From contig NZ_LMQU01000010.1 of NCBI RefSeq assembly GCF_001425445.1, forward strand, positions 379,501 to 443,500: a DNA stretch of 64,000 nucleotides, given 5' to 3'. Each line of letters starts with the position of its first letter. The stretch's first letter is position 1. The DNA comes from Devosia sp. Leaf420. GTDB lineage: Bacteria > Pseudomonadota > Alphaproteobacteria > Rhizobiales > Devosiaceae. Position numbers and translations under genes: made by a program. The notes beneath the pieces are model-generated. The model had not been told where the DNA came from. It worked only from the letters and a program-made list of their open reading frames with translations, and did no database searches. Below, in pieces: positions 1 through 7,672 of the stretch.

Positions 1-193
1 TGAGAACCCGATCCCCGAGGCCCCGAAGGTGCTGACGCCGGAGGCGCAACGCGCGCTCGAAGAAGCCAAGGCTCGCCGCGCCGAGATCGACGCGGCAACG
101 GCGATGGCACCCAAGGAAAAGGGCGGCCGCGGCGGGTTGGAGCCCGGCCGCTATGGCGACTGGGAGATCAAGGGTTTGACGAGCGACTTTTAG
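1..193 (+). CDS. DUF1674 domain protein, 3' part only
   Basis: The gene enters from the left edge; about 63 residues are visible in the frame starting at base 2. The C-terminus carries the DUF1674 signature: a GGRGG segment, LEPGRYGDWE, and an ending in SDF. DUF1674 corresponds to the SDHAF4/Sdh8 family, small proteins that in mitochondria help assemble the flavinated subunit of succinate dehydrogenase. A similar role here is inference. Its last 26 bases overlap the 3' end of the convergent HNH gene. The true start lies outside the window. Confidence 0.85.
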   Translation, partial: ENPIPEAPKVLTPEAQRALEEAKARRAEIDAATAMAPKEKGGRGGLEPGRYGDWEIKGLTSDF

Positions 194-554
194 CCTTGTC
201 GCGCCGGTCCCGCGTCATGCGGGTCGGGGCGTGAAAGGTGGGTGGCTTGGTACGGACCCAGGCGATGAAGGCCGAAATCTCGGGGTCCGATTTGAGGCTC
301 TCGATATCGGCGAGGCGCTTGGCAAGTTCGGTTTCGGAAAACCGGGCGTGGATGGCGCTGTGGCAAATCTGGTGAAGACGCACCGTACCCATATGCGTGC
401 CACCCTTGAGGCGCGGCGTCAGGTGATGCCGGCTCGACTTGGCTTCAGGCGGAATGGGCCGATCGCAGAGCGGGCAAATAGAAGGCCGCCGCGCCGCAGC
501 AAGCGCTTCGACTGCGGCAATGGCCGCCTCGACCCGCCGGGCCGAGGGTTTCAT
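168..554 (-). CDS. HNH-type endonuclease-like protein
   Basis: This 128-residue protein has a CPLC pair near residue 27, then RHHLTPRLKGG, then LHQICHSAIHA. That Cys-pair, His-His, Cys/His arrangement matches HNH nuclease folds with a structural zinc. I chose the start at 554 because it overlaps the rlmN stop as TGATG, indicating translational coupling; the reading frame stays open 23 codons further upstream inside rlmN. The tail is basic. It could act on DNA or RNA, and the substrate is unknown. No partner such as a methylase or terminase is present, so a restriction or phage role is not supported. Confidence 0.75.
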   Translation of the reverse strand: MKPSARRVEAAIAAVEALAAARRPSICPLCDRPIPPEAKSSRHHLTPRLKGGTHMGTVRLHQICHSAIHARFSETELAKRLADIESLKSDPEISAFIAWVRTKPPTFHAPTRMTRDRRDKAKSRSSNP

Positions 555-1762
555 CAGACGCCGGCGAGGGCGTCCCGGTCTTTCTTGGAAAGCCGTTCGC
601 TCTCGCTCTTCAACTGGCCGCAAGCAGCGAAGATATCGCGGCCGCGCGGGGTGCGGACGGGCGAGGCATAGCCAGCGCGATTGACGATATCGGCAAAGCG
701 CTCGATGCGGCTCGACGGCGAAGTGCCGTAATTCGAGCCCGGCCAGGGATTGAAGGGGATCAGGTTGATCTTGGCAGGAATGCCGGCAAGGAGCCGCACC
801 AGTTCCTTGGCTTCGGCGTCGCTGTCATTGATGCCGTCGAGCATGACATATTCAAAGGTGATGCGGCGGGCGTTCGAGAGGCCGGGATAATTGCGGCAGG
901 CCTCGAGAAGATCCTTTAGCGGCCACTTCTTGTTGATCGGCACCAGGACGTCGCGGAGATCGTCGCGCACGGCGTGGAGCGAGATCGCCAGCATGACGTC
1001 GATTTCGCTGCCGGTGCGCTCGATATAGGGCACGACCCCCGAGGTCGAGAGCGTAATGCGGCGCTTTGAGATCGACATGCCGTCGCCGGCCGAAGCAATC
1101 AGCAGAGCCTGCTTGACGTTGTCGAAATTATAGAGCGGCTCGCCCATGCCCATCATAACGATATTGGTGATGGCGCGGCTTTCTCCGCCCGGTACGAGGC
1201 CGCCATCATCGGGGCGCGAACCGCCGGGGAAATCGCCGAGGCGCTCACGGGCCATAAGGATCTGGCCGAGGACTTCGCCTGCGGTAAGATTGCGGACGAG
1301 CTTTTGGGTGCCCGTGTGGCAGAAGGAGCAGGTGAGCGTGCAACCGACCTGCGAGGAAACGCAGAGCGTCCCGCGATCGGATTCAGGGATATAGACGGTT
1401 TCGACTTCGACGGCCGGGAAGTTCGGGTTCTGCGGATCGCGGAAGCGGAACAGCCACTTTCGCGTGCCGTCGACCGAGACCTGTTCGGAAACGATCTCAG
1501 GGCGGTCGAGAATAAAGGTGTCGGCAAGCTTCTGGCGAACGGGCTTGGCCACATTGGTCATGCGGTCGAAATCGGTGACGCCGTTGACATAGAGCCAGTT
1601 CCAGAGCTGGCTGGCGCGCATGCGGCCTTCGCGCTCGCCAACCACGTCATTGGCAACGAGGGTTTCGGCGAGCTGCCCCTTGGAGAGGCCGATCAGCGAC
1701 GGCCGCGCCGCCGCCTGGGGGCGGATGGCAGTCGAATGGTCAAGGTTCAGCGCAATGCTCAT
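554..1762 (-). CDS. rlmN: Dual-specificity 23S rRNA/tRNA adenine C2-methyltransferase RlmN
   Basis: This is a 402-residue radical-SAM enzyme that methylates C2 of A2503 in 23S rRNA and A37 in some tRNAs, a translation-fidelity function. The cluster-binding CxxxCxxC motif is visible as [11 protein letters not shown], followed by MGMGEPL, the SAM-binding region, and a C-terminal segment containing the second catalytic Cys (FAACGQL). Length is normal for the family. The ATG at 1762 is the only sensible start. In rhizobia rlmN commonly neighbours an IalB gene, as it does here. Confidence 0.97.
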   Translation of the reverse strand: MSIALNLDHSTAIRPQAAARPSLIGLSKGQLAETLVANDVVGEREGRMRASQLWNWLYVNGVTDFDRMTNVAKPVRQKLADTFILDRPEIVSEQVSVDGTRKWLFRFRDPQNPNFPAVEVETVYIPESDRGTLCVSSQVGCTLTCSFCHTGTQKLVRNLTAGEVLGQILMARERLGDFPGGSRPDDGGLVPGGESRAITNIVMMGMGEPLYNFDNVKQALLIASAGDGMSISKRRITLSTSGVVPYIERTGSEIDVMLAISLHAVRDDLRDVLVPINKKWPLKDLLEACRNYPGLSNARRITFEYVMLDGINDSDAEAKELVRLLAGIPAKINLIPFNPWPGSNYGTSPSSRIERFADIVNRAGYASPVRTPRGRDIFAACGQLKSESERLSKKDRDALAGV

Positions 1763-1887
1763 GGCGGCTCAAAACGGTCGGGAGTGCGGGAAAGTCCGCG
1801 GCCAATAGCATATGGGAACGCAAAACACAAAGTCACGCCCGCGGGAGGCGGATGTGCAAGCCATGCAGGTTTGCCACAAAGGCTAGA

Positions 1888-2388
1888 TCAGCACTCAGCG
1901 CCGATAGCCTGCTGCGCGGCAGTGGCGCCAGAGAGCGAATAATTCTGCACGACGCGGGCGCCGGCGGCATTGGTGCCTTCGACGGTCATGCTCGAACCGG
2001 CGCGAATGGCGGCAGCGAGCGCGGCAGACTGGCCGGCATCGTCGAGCCAAGCCGCATCACCCTGGGTAAAGAGCGGAAAGCTCTGGCCGCCGACCGTGAC
2101 TGTCGCAACGGACCCGGTCTGGAATGTGTAGCCGGCAACGACGTTGAATTCGCTGACGACATCTTCGCCGGGACGATTGGTGATGTAGAGATAGGCCTCG
2201 CCACCGGCGGCAGGCTCGGTGCTCTTGGGCTTGCTCATGGCAAAGCAGAGCGTGCCCGACCCATCATCGGCCGCATAGCTCGACCAATCCCGGAAATCGC
2301 CGAGCACCCGGGCCGACTGGGCCATGGCGGGCGCTGCTGCGGCCAGCGCCAGGGCGATTGCAAGGGCGGATCGTGTCTTGAGGGTCAT
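1888..2388 (-). CDS. Invasion-associated locus B (IalB) family periplasmic protein, copy 1
   Basis: This is a 166-residue secreted protein with a clear Sec signal peptide (basic start, hydrophobic run, AMA-Q cleavage site around residue 24). The mature part has the IalB pattern: a W-containing first strand, CFAMSKPKS, YLYITNRP, and a C-terminal SGAT followed by a terminal Cys. IalB was named from Bartonella, where it affects erythrocyte entry; most homologues are in free-living or plant-associated Hyphomicrobiales and their function is unknown. The ATG at 2388 is preferred over an upstream TTG. It forms a tandem pair with the next gene. Confidence 0.88.
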   Translation of the reverse strand: MTLKTRSALAIALALAAAAPAMAQSARVLGDFRDWSSYAADDGSGTLCFAMSKPKSTEPAAGGEAYLYITNRPGEDVVSEFNVVAGYTFQTGSVATVTVGGQSFPLFTQGDAAWLDDAGQSAALAAAIRAGSSMTVEGTNAAGARVVQNYSLSGATAAQQAIGAEC

Positions 2389-2477
2389 GCTCGACAAGCT
2401 CGCAGTATTTTGGGGCAGCGGACAGAAAAGCCCGGCGCCCCTTTATGGTCTAACGATGGACTGGGGCAAAGCCCCAA

Positions 2478-2999
2478 TTATTTGCAGGCTGCGTCGATGG
2501 CATTGACGGCCGCGGTCGCGCCGGAAAGCGAATAGGTATCGACCGTATTGGTTCCACGCTGGCTCGTGCCGCGCACCGTCATGGTGCTGCCGGCCTTGAA
2601 GGCCGCGACGAAGCCGGCCTCGTCGCCGGTCGAGGCGAGCCAGGCGGCCGAACCTTCGGTGACCATCGGATAGGATTTGGAATCGACCGCGACGCTGGCA
2701 TTGGCGCTGGTCGGATTGAATGGGTAGCCGATCAAGGTCTGCACTTCGTTCTTCGTGCCGAGGCCCTTGCGGTGAATGATCATGAAGTGGATCGGGTCGC
2801 GATTGGCGCCCGCAGGTTCCGATTTGCTCGGGGTCGCCGAAACATAGCAGATCTGGCCGCTTGCATCGGTTGCCTGCCAGGCGGTCCATGAATTGAACGT
2901 ACCCAGCTCCGTGGCCTGCTGCGCCTGGGCGGCGGCTGCAAATGTCACGAATGCACCTACCGCGAGCCCAAATACGAGGCCACCGGTCTTTGTCTTCAT
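2478..2999 (-). CDS. IalB family periplasmic protein, copy 2
   Basis: This 173-residue paralogue of the preceding gene has a Sec signal peptide (AAAAQAQ cleavage region near residue 26), CYVSATPSK, FMIIHRKG, and the same C-terminal SGATAA followed by a final Cys. The ATG at 2999 is preceded by GAGGAAG at good spacing; an open frame 52 codons longer exists but lacks family similarity. The two copies differ strongly in the middle, so the duplication is old. A short GC hairpin (about 2459-2474) separates them without a T-run, and read-through into copy 1 is plausible. Confidence 0.88.
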   Translation of the reverse strand: MKTKTGGLVFGLAVGAFVTFAAAAQAQQATELGTFNSWTAWQATDASGQICYVSATPSKSEPAGANRDPIHFMIIHRKGLGTKNEVQTLIGYPFNPTSANASVAVDSKSYPMVTEGSAAWLASTGDEAGFVAAFKAGSTMTVRGTSQRGTNTVDTYSLSGATAAVNAIDAACK

Positions 3000-3217
3000 T
3001 GCCAATTCTTCCTCTTTTCGCTGCCAGTTTGCGGGGGATGCGTCCGCCCAGCATGCCGCAAACATGGTTACCAAGCCGTCAAGCGGGGCGCTTGTGTGCG
3101 GCTTTTGCCTCAAATGCTCGGTAATCGCGGCGGCAATTTGGCATGGATGGGGCATGCGCCCCCGCTTTGAACCGAGAGGGTTAAAAGAGGGCTAACGCTT
3201 GCGTGAGGAGAGGCGAT

Positions 3218-3757
3218 TTATGCTGCGAGGGGATAGGTTTGCTCAACCACATAGGGCCCGCCGCCCACCGAATCCCGGCTCGAAAAGAGAACGAAGCGCG
3301 GCACCGCAAATGTCAGCGGCTCGAACCGTCCCGCCTCTGCGATATAGCGCGCGACCTCTTCGGCACTCGTGCCGCGCAAGCGGGCGAGCGTCACATGAGG
3401 CACGAATTTGCGCCCTTCGGCCGGTAGCCCGGCGCGCTGGAGCATGCGCTCCTGGGCCGATTGGAGACGGCTCAAGGCTTCGCTCGGCTCGACGCCAGCA
3501 TAGAGCGCGCGGGGCTTATCGCCGCCAAACGTGCCCAAATGCGTGAGGCGAATGGGAAAGCGCAGGCTTTCGCTCAGGTAATCGAGATTGTCGGCCGCAT
3601 CATTGGCGGTCTGATTATCGACATCGCCGATAAAGCGCAGCGTGATGTGATAATTATCGGGATCGATCCAGCGGGCGCCGGTGAGGCCACCACGCTTGAG
3701 CGAGAGCGCAAAGCCGATATCGGGCGGGATCTCGAGGCCGGTAAAAAGCCGGGGCAT
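3218..3757 (-). CDS. thpR: RNA 2',3'-cyclic phosphodiesterase (2H superfamily)
   Basis: The protein has 179 residues and the two HxT catalytic motifs of the 2H phosphoesterase superfamily: HITLRFIG near residue 38 and HVTLARL near residue 122. ThpR opens 2',3'-cyclic phosphate RNA ends and is also known as a 2'-5' RNA ligase. AGGGAG precedes the ATG. It stands alone between the IalB pair and a divergent membrane-protein gene. Its physiological substrate is unclear in all bacteria. Confidence 0.92.
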   Translation of the reverse strand: MPRLFTGLEIPPDIGFALSLKRGGLTGARWIDPDNYHITLRFIGDVDNQTANDAADNLDYLSESLRFPIRLTHLGTFGGDKPRALYAGVEPSEALSRLQSAQERMLQRAGLPAEGRKFVPHVTLARLRGTSAEEVARYIAEAGRFEPLTFAVPRFVLFSSRDSVGGGPYVVEQTYPLAA

Positions 3758-3995
3758 GGCAAGTCTCCCTGGCGGGCAACTACATCAATGATAGGCTCGC
3801 CGAAACACTACATGCAGGGTCCGGCAAGCAACTTGAGCCTAGCACAATCAGGTCATCGAACCAGTCCCGATGTCGCAGGCGGGCATTTTGCCTTGTAAAT
3901 CAAAAGGGCCGACGCCATATTTGCAATCAAGTGGCAAGTGCCAATTGCCCCCGGCGGTTTGGAGACCGCGATTTTCCAAGTGAAAGGGAATGAGA

Positions 3996-4766
3996 ATGGC
4001 TGAATATGACCGTCAGACCCTCGGTGCGCGGGCCGGCTCGGCCGCGGCCATCGACGAGGGCCTACGCAGCTACATGCTGCGCGTTTACAATTACATGGGC
4101 CTCGGCCTCGTCGTCACCGGCGTTGCTGCCTACTTTGCGGCTGCTGCCGCCATCACCACCGATCCCAACGCCGCTGTTGGTGAGCTCGCCAACGGGCAGC
4201 TCGTCACCCAGTGGGGTGCGCTGCTCTATGCCAGCCCGCTGCAGTGGGTCGTGATGCTTGCGCCTCTGGCCTTCGTGATGGTGCTGAGCTTTGGTATCAA
4301 CAAGCTGAGCGTGACCGCGGCACAGGGCGTCTTCTGGGCCTTCGCGGCCGTTATGGGGCTCTCGCTGTCGTCGATCTTCCTCGTTTATACCGATGCGTCG
4401 ATCGCCAAGGTGTTCTTCATCACTGCCGCTACCTTCGGCGCGATGAGCCTTTATGGCTACACCACAAAGCGTGACCTCACCGGCATGGGCAACTTCCTGA
4501 TGATGGGCCTGATCGGTATCATCATCGCCTCGATCGTCAATATCTTCATGCAGTCCTCGATGATGGAATTCATCATCTCGGTTGTTGGCGTGCTGATCTT
4601 CACGGGCCTGACCGCCTATGACACGCAGAAGATCAAGGAAAGCTACTCGTCCGCCTACGGCGCCGAGGCGATGGCCAAGAACGCCATCATGGGTGCTCTC
4701 TCGCTTTACCTCGACTTCATCAACCTCTTCATGATGCTCCTCCGCCTCTTCGGCAATCGCGAGTAA
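3996..4766 (+). CDS. Bax inhibitor-1/YccA family integral membrane protein
   Basis: This 256-residue protein has about seven hydrophobic segments and the BI-1 family features: LRVYNYMGLGL near the start, the GYTTKRDLTGMG loop, and GLTAYDTQKIK in the C-terminal half. Bacterial homologues are proton- or calcium-leak channels or FtsH-interacting membrane proteins. The ATG at 3996 is chosen over 3990 because AAAGGGA lies at correct spacing only for the second ATG. The gene is monocistronic, ended by a strong terminator. Confidence 0.93.
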   Translation: MAEYDRQTLGARAGSAAAIDEGLRSYMLRVYNYMGLGLVVTGVAAYFAAAAAITTDPNAAVGELANGQLVTQWGALLYASPLQWVVMLAPLAFVMVLSFGINKLSVTAAQGVFWAFAAVMGLSLSSIFLVYTDASIAKVFFITAATFGAMSLYGYTTKRDLTGMGNFLMMGLIGIIIASIVNIFMQSSMMEFIISVVGVLIFTGLTAYDTQKIKESYSSAYGAEAMAKNAIMGALSLYLDFINLFMMLLRLFGNRE

Positions 4767-4817
4767 TCAGCAGGTTCCTTGATCGAACAATCAAGGAAAA
4801 TGGTTGGACGAAAATTC

Positions 4818-4849
4818 GGACCGCAGCTTACAAAGGCTGCGGTCCTTTT
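4818..4849 (+). terminator. Intrinsic terminator after the Bax inhibitor-1 gene
   Basis: A perfect 10-bp stem (GGACCGCAGC with its complement) with an 8-base loop is followed by TTTT. It closes the upstream gene and isolates the GNAT gene that starts at 4864. Confidence 0.9.
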
Positions 4850-4863
4850 CTTTGTGCACGCTC

Positions 4864-5361
4864 ATGTCCGATTTCTCTCTCCGCCCCTTCGCCTGGTCCG
4901 ACGTTCCCGCCATTACCCGTATTTACCGGCACTATGTCGACCACACCGCCATCACCTTCGATACCGAAGCGCCGGGCGAGGAGGCGATCGCCGAAAAATA
5001 TGCGGGGCTTTTGAAGCTCGGGCATCCGGTAATCATCGCCGAGGGCGCGGAAAAAGTGCTCGGCTATGCCTATGCGAGCTTTTATCGCCCTCGCGCCGCC
5101 TATCGGTTTACCTGCGAAGATTCGCTCTATCTCGACCCTGCGGAAACCGGCAAGGGCCTCGGCAAGGCCATGCTGACCGAACTGCTGGCGCAATCGAAGG
5201 AGCATGGTTTCAAGCAGATGTTAGCGGTGATCACGGCGGACACGGCCAATTCGATCGCCATCCACGAAAAGTTCGGCTTCGAGCGCGTGGGCTATTATAA
5301 ATCCGTCGGCCTCAAATTCGACCGCTGGCACGATATCGTGCATCTGCAGAAGGCGCTTTGA
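4864..5361 (+). CDS. GNAT N-acetyltransferase, phosphinothricin acetyltransferase-like
   Basis: A 165-residue GNAT protein with the PAT-type opening (LRPFAWSDVPAITRIYRHYV, then TFDTEAPGEE), a VLGYAYAS strand, the acetyl-CoA loop ETGKGLGKAML and the C-terminal FGFERVGYYKSVG. This subfamily acetylates amino groups of amino-acid-like compounds such as phosphinothricin or methionine sulfoximine; the actual substrate is unknown. The ATG at 4864 lies just after the preceding terminator, so transcription must start in a very short leader or come from read-through. Confidence 0.9.
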   Translation: MSDFSLRPFAWSDVPAITRIYRHYVDHTAITFDTEAPGEEAIAEKYAGLLKLGHPVIIAEGAEKVLGYAYASFYRPRAAYRFTCEDSLYLDPAETGKGLGKAMLTELLAQSKEHGFKQMLAVITADTANSIAIHEKFGFERVGYYKSVGLKFDRWHDIVHLQKAL

Positions 5362-5367
5362 CGCGAT

Positions 5368-5395
5368 TGTCACCCCGTCTGAAGACGGGATGACA
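5368..5395. repeat. Intergenic palindromic repeat, GTCA-CCCG type
   Basis: A 28-bp imperfect palindrome: TGTCA, C, CCCGTC, a 4-base loop, GACGGG, A, TGACA. Its TGTCA...TGACA ends are shared with the element at 26998-27069, and GTCA...TGAC with 19363-19432, so this is a dispersed intergenic repeat family. Confidence 0.7.
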
Positions 5396-5498
5396 GCGGC
5401 TGATTTCTCTGGATTGGGGGCTGGTCTACCCGACGGATGAACTTGCGTCGGCCTCACCACCCGGCTCGTCCGGATGGTCCATGGGGAGGCGAGATGGA

Positions 5499-5519
5499 TT
5501 GCCCGGACAAGCCGGGCAA
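5499..5519. repeat. Intergenic palindromic repeat, TTGCCCGG type
   Basis: The 8-bp arms TTGCCCGG and CCGGGCAA surround ACAAG and are followed by TGACGG. This is the form of the small palindromes scattered between rhizobial genes. It lies between the convergent GNAT genes and could also act as a weak bidirectional transcription barrier, though no T-run follows. Confidence 0.6.
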
Positions 5520-5536
5520 TGACGGTAGAACCGGGA

Positions 5537-6052
5537 TTAGAGAGTCCTTGTCTCAGGGGCTGCCCAAGGGCGCGAGCCTGATTGGGTTAGAAGTTTCCGC
5601 ATTGGATAGCCGTTGACGGTGCGGCCGGTGGCTTGCGGGCCGTTTTCGAGCCAGCCGGCGCTGCGATAGAAGCGCCGTGCGGTTTCTGTAGCTTCGAGAT
5701 GGCCTTCCTCAAAACCGAGGGCCAGAAGTTCCTGCTCCAACCGATGCAGCAGTGCCTTGCTGACGCCGCGGAAGCGCGCACTGGGGGCGACGTAGTTGAG
5801 ACCGATCTTGCCGCTGGTATCCACGGCGCCGACGGCGGCAATCTCGCCGTCAAGTTCAGCGACGAAGACGCGTAGGTTCGGATTGGCCACGGTTTTCGCG
5901 ACACCCGCTTCGGACTTGTTGGCCGTCCAGGCGGCGAGCGCTTTTTCGTCGTCCCGGTGATCGGTAACGCAGAGTTCGGTGATCGAGTCGATAAGGACGC
6001 GGCTCATCGCCGGCACGTCAGCCAGTATGGCGCGGCGGATGTTTATGCTCAT
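5537..6052 (-). CDS. GNAT family N-acetyltransferase
   Basis: A 171-residue single-domain GNAT: IRRAILADVPAMSRVL at the N-terminus, FVAELDGEIAAVGAVD as the central strands, the acetyl-CoA loop region SARFRGVSKALLHRLE (a variant of R/Q-x-x-G-x-G/A), and ETARRFYRSAGW near the end. The substrate is not predictable. The start overlaps the stop of the upstream DUF2794 gene by 4 bases (ATGA), so the two are translationally coupled. Confidence 0.88.
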   Translation of the reverse strand: MSINIRRAILADVPAMSRVLIDSITELCVTDHRDDEKALAAWTANKSEAGVAKTVANPNLRVFVAELDGEIAAVGAVDTSGKIGLNYVAPSARFRGVSKALLHRLEQELLALGFEEGHLEATETARRFYRSAGWLENGPQATGRTVNGYPMRKLLTQSGSRPWAAPETRTL

Positions 6053-6459
6053 CCAACCACGGCGAGATCGGGATCGAGCACGCGCAAGACCTGGCTCAGG
6101 TCATGGCCGCGCTTGAGGATCCGGCCTTGCTGGTTGGTGATCAGGTATTGGCCCTGCTTGGCGCGGAGTTTTGGATTTTTCTCGACCACATAGAGCGGGC
6201 GTTCGGAGACGCGGGCGTAGATGGAGAAAAGCGCGCGATCTTTCAAAAAGTCCATGGCGTAGTCGCGCCACTCCCCTGCCCCGACCTTGCGGCCATAGAC
6301 GGCCAGGATCTGCATCAGTTCGCGGCGGTCAAAGGCAACGATGGGTTGAACGGGACGAGCGGGCTGGTTGGCGGGCTCACCGACATGCACCAGCGACAAG
6401 CCGGCTTCATTTGGCTGACGACCCTGCACGGGACCTCCGGGGGTTATGTCATCGCTCAT
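6049..6459 (-). CDS. DUF2794 domain protein
   Basis: The core (AFDRRELMQILAVYGRKVGAG, EWRDYAMDFLKD, LYVVEKNPKLRAKQG, ILKRGHDLSQVLRVLD) matches DUF2794, a small alphaproteobacterial family of unknown function. The first 40 or so residues are Pro/Gly rich and probably disordered. The start is uncertain: the ATG at 6459 gives 136 residues, while another at 6495 gives 148 with an equally weak ribosome site. It is coupled to the downstream acetyltransferase. Confidence 0.82.
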   Translation of the reverse strand: MSDDITPGGPVQGRQPNEAGLSLVHVGEPANQPARPVQPIVAFDRRELMQILAVYGRKVGAGEWRDYAMDFLKDRALFSIYARVSERPLYVVEKNPKLRAKQGQYLITNQQGRILKRGHDLSQVLRVLDPDLAVVG

Positions 6460-6512
6460 GCGCGCCGCGACCTCAAGAAGTCGCTCAGTGCGCATTCGCT
6501 TTCTCTTTAGCG

Positions 6513-6555
6513 CCTGTCTGCCCCCTGAAACCGGTACCCACTTTCAGGAGACAGG
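6513..6555. repeat. Imperfect hairpin upstream of DUF2794
   Basis: CCTGTCT pairs with AGACAGG and, inside, CCTGAAA pairs with TTTCAGG, separated by a 4-base bulge; the loop contains AAACCGGTACCCACTTT. The AAACCGGT-CCCACTTT core resembles a very common rhizobial intergenic palindrome. It sits in the presumed leader of the DUF2794 gene. Confidence 0.55.
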
Positions 6556-6663
6556 CTGTAGTCATGTTGTCACAATCTCAGGCCATGGCAAGGGGCTTCA
6601 AAAACCCAATTTCAGCCATGATTCGTCCTTTGTGGCGCCCCATTGGCCCGGCATGTTTCAACC

Positions 6664-6787
6664 ATTGCCTCCAGCGGCTGGCAATCGGACCGACCGAGCC
6701 CCCAAACTAAGACGTTCGGTTGCCAGCCTCCTTAACTGACCTGTCAGTCACGCCTGCTCCATGCCCCCGGAGCAGGCGTTTCTTTTT
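6664..6787 (+). ncRNA. Candidate structured small RNA or 3' end of one
   Basis: No plus-strand gene lies here, yet the strand carries alternative hairpins: ATTGCC (6664-6669) can pair with GGCAAT (6680-6685), or GGCTGGCAA (6676-6684) with TTGCCAGCC (6720-6728). These are followed by a strong intrinsic terminator at 6751-6787. A 14-bp palindrome, ACTGACCTGTCAGT, lies between them (6735-6748). The 5' end is not defined. I see no tRNA, SRP, RNase P or tmRNA signature. The call rests only on structure and the orphan terminator. Confidence 0.35.
6751..6787 (+). terminator. Strong plus-strand terminator without an upstream gene
   Basis: A perfect 10-bp stem (CGCCTGCTCC with GGAGCAGGCG) with an 8-base loop, then TTTCTTTTT. 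The T-run is only on the plus side, so it does not serve the minus-strand DUF1223 gene that ends at 6807. Confidence 0.85.
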
Positions 6788-6806
6788 GTGCCGGTGTCTT
6801 CTGGGA

Positions 6807-7544
6807 TCAGGGCTCGTAGGCGGCGGCAGCGAGGATGGAGCCGGGCATGCCGCCGCGCTCCTGCTGCACGACGATGGCAATGCCGGTATTGGCGTCACCC
6901 AAAACTTCGCCAAGCGGGATTTTCAGCTCCGCGCCGCTTTCGCTTTCCCACATGCCCAGAACCTGACGGCCGGTGACCACCTGGGTATAGACCATGGACT
7001 TGCCGGCATTGTCGCCGGTCTCGATCTTGACGTCAGCGCGGTTCTTGAAGGTGACGAGCCAGACCACGGCATCGGAGAGATCGGGCTTGGCCGGCACGGC
7101 GACCTTGAGCATGTCCCCGCTCAGCGTCATGTCGACCGCAAGCGGCAGCGACGCGCGCTCGACCGCCTGCTGGACTTCATGCCGGCGCGAGCCGACCACC
7201 GCCTTGGCGCCATTGACCACCATTTGCGGGGTATAGATGCGAGAAGACCCCCAGCTCTTGGCATAGGCGCGCTGGCGATCGGAAAAGGCCTCCTGCGCAA
7301 ACGTGTCCTTCCAGCCGACATAGTCCCAATAGTCGACGTGGTAGGCGAGCGCCACGACATCGTCCCGATCGGCCAATGCCGTCAGCATGGCATCGGCTGG
7401 CGGACAGGAGGAACAGCCTTGGCTGGTAAAAAGCTCGACCACCGCCTTGGGCGTAATATGCAGCGTTTCCGCCATGGCGGAGCTGGAAAAAACGACATGG
7501 GCGACGAGGGCCAGGAGAAGGCCGGAGAGGGGACGAGCGATCAT
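6807..7544 (-). CDS. DUF1223 secreted thioredoxin-fold protein
   Basis: A 245-residue protein with a Sec signal peptide ending at SSAMA-E near residue 26, then the DUF1223 hallmark VVELFTSQGCSSCPPAD with its CSSC active-site-like motif, ALAYHVDYWDYVGWKD, and IYTPQMVVNG. The fold is thioredoxin-like, so a periplasmic redox role is possible but unproven. Start: the first ATG is 7544; an in-frame TTG two codons upstream is less likely. In rhizobia this gene also sits beside acnA. Confidence 0.92.
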   Translation of the reverse strand: MIARPLSGLLLALVAHVVFSSSAMAETLHITPKAVVELFTSQGCSSCPPADAMLTALADRDDVVALAYHVDYWDYVGWKDTFAQEAFSDRQRAYAKSWGSSRIYTPQMVVNGAKAVVGSRRHEVQQAVERASLPLAVDMTLSGDMLKVAVPAKPDLSDAVVWLVTFKNRADVKIETGDNAGKSMVYTQVVTGRQVLGMWESESGAELKIPLGEVLGDANTGIAIVVQQERGGMPGSILAAAAYEP

Positions 7545-7614
7545 GGGCAAGGTTGTAGGCTGAGGCGATCAAGCCTGCCTAGTCAAAACCGGGTGAGACG
7601 GCAGAGATTCTTGG

Positions 7615-7650
7615 CCCAAAAGTAAATGGCGGCCTTGCGGGCCGCCATTT
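7615..7650 (-). terminator. Terminator of acnA
   Basis: The 11-bp arms AAATGGCGGCC (7624-7634) and GGCCGCCATTT (7640-7650) form a perfect stem; on the minus strand the stem is followed by ACTTTT. It lies just downstream of the acnA stop. Confidence 0.8.
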
Positions 7651-7672
7651 GAAACCGTGTCGTACCCGTGAT

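Noticed and set aside
3181..3196. CtrA site upstream of the IalB pair
   Set aside because: TTAA-AAGAGGG-CTAAC has a mismatch in the core second half and lies far from the IalB start.
6560..6787. 6S RNA
   Set aside because: I could not fold the long closing stem and central bubble typical of 6S RNA, so only a generic small-RNA candidate is reported.
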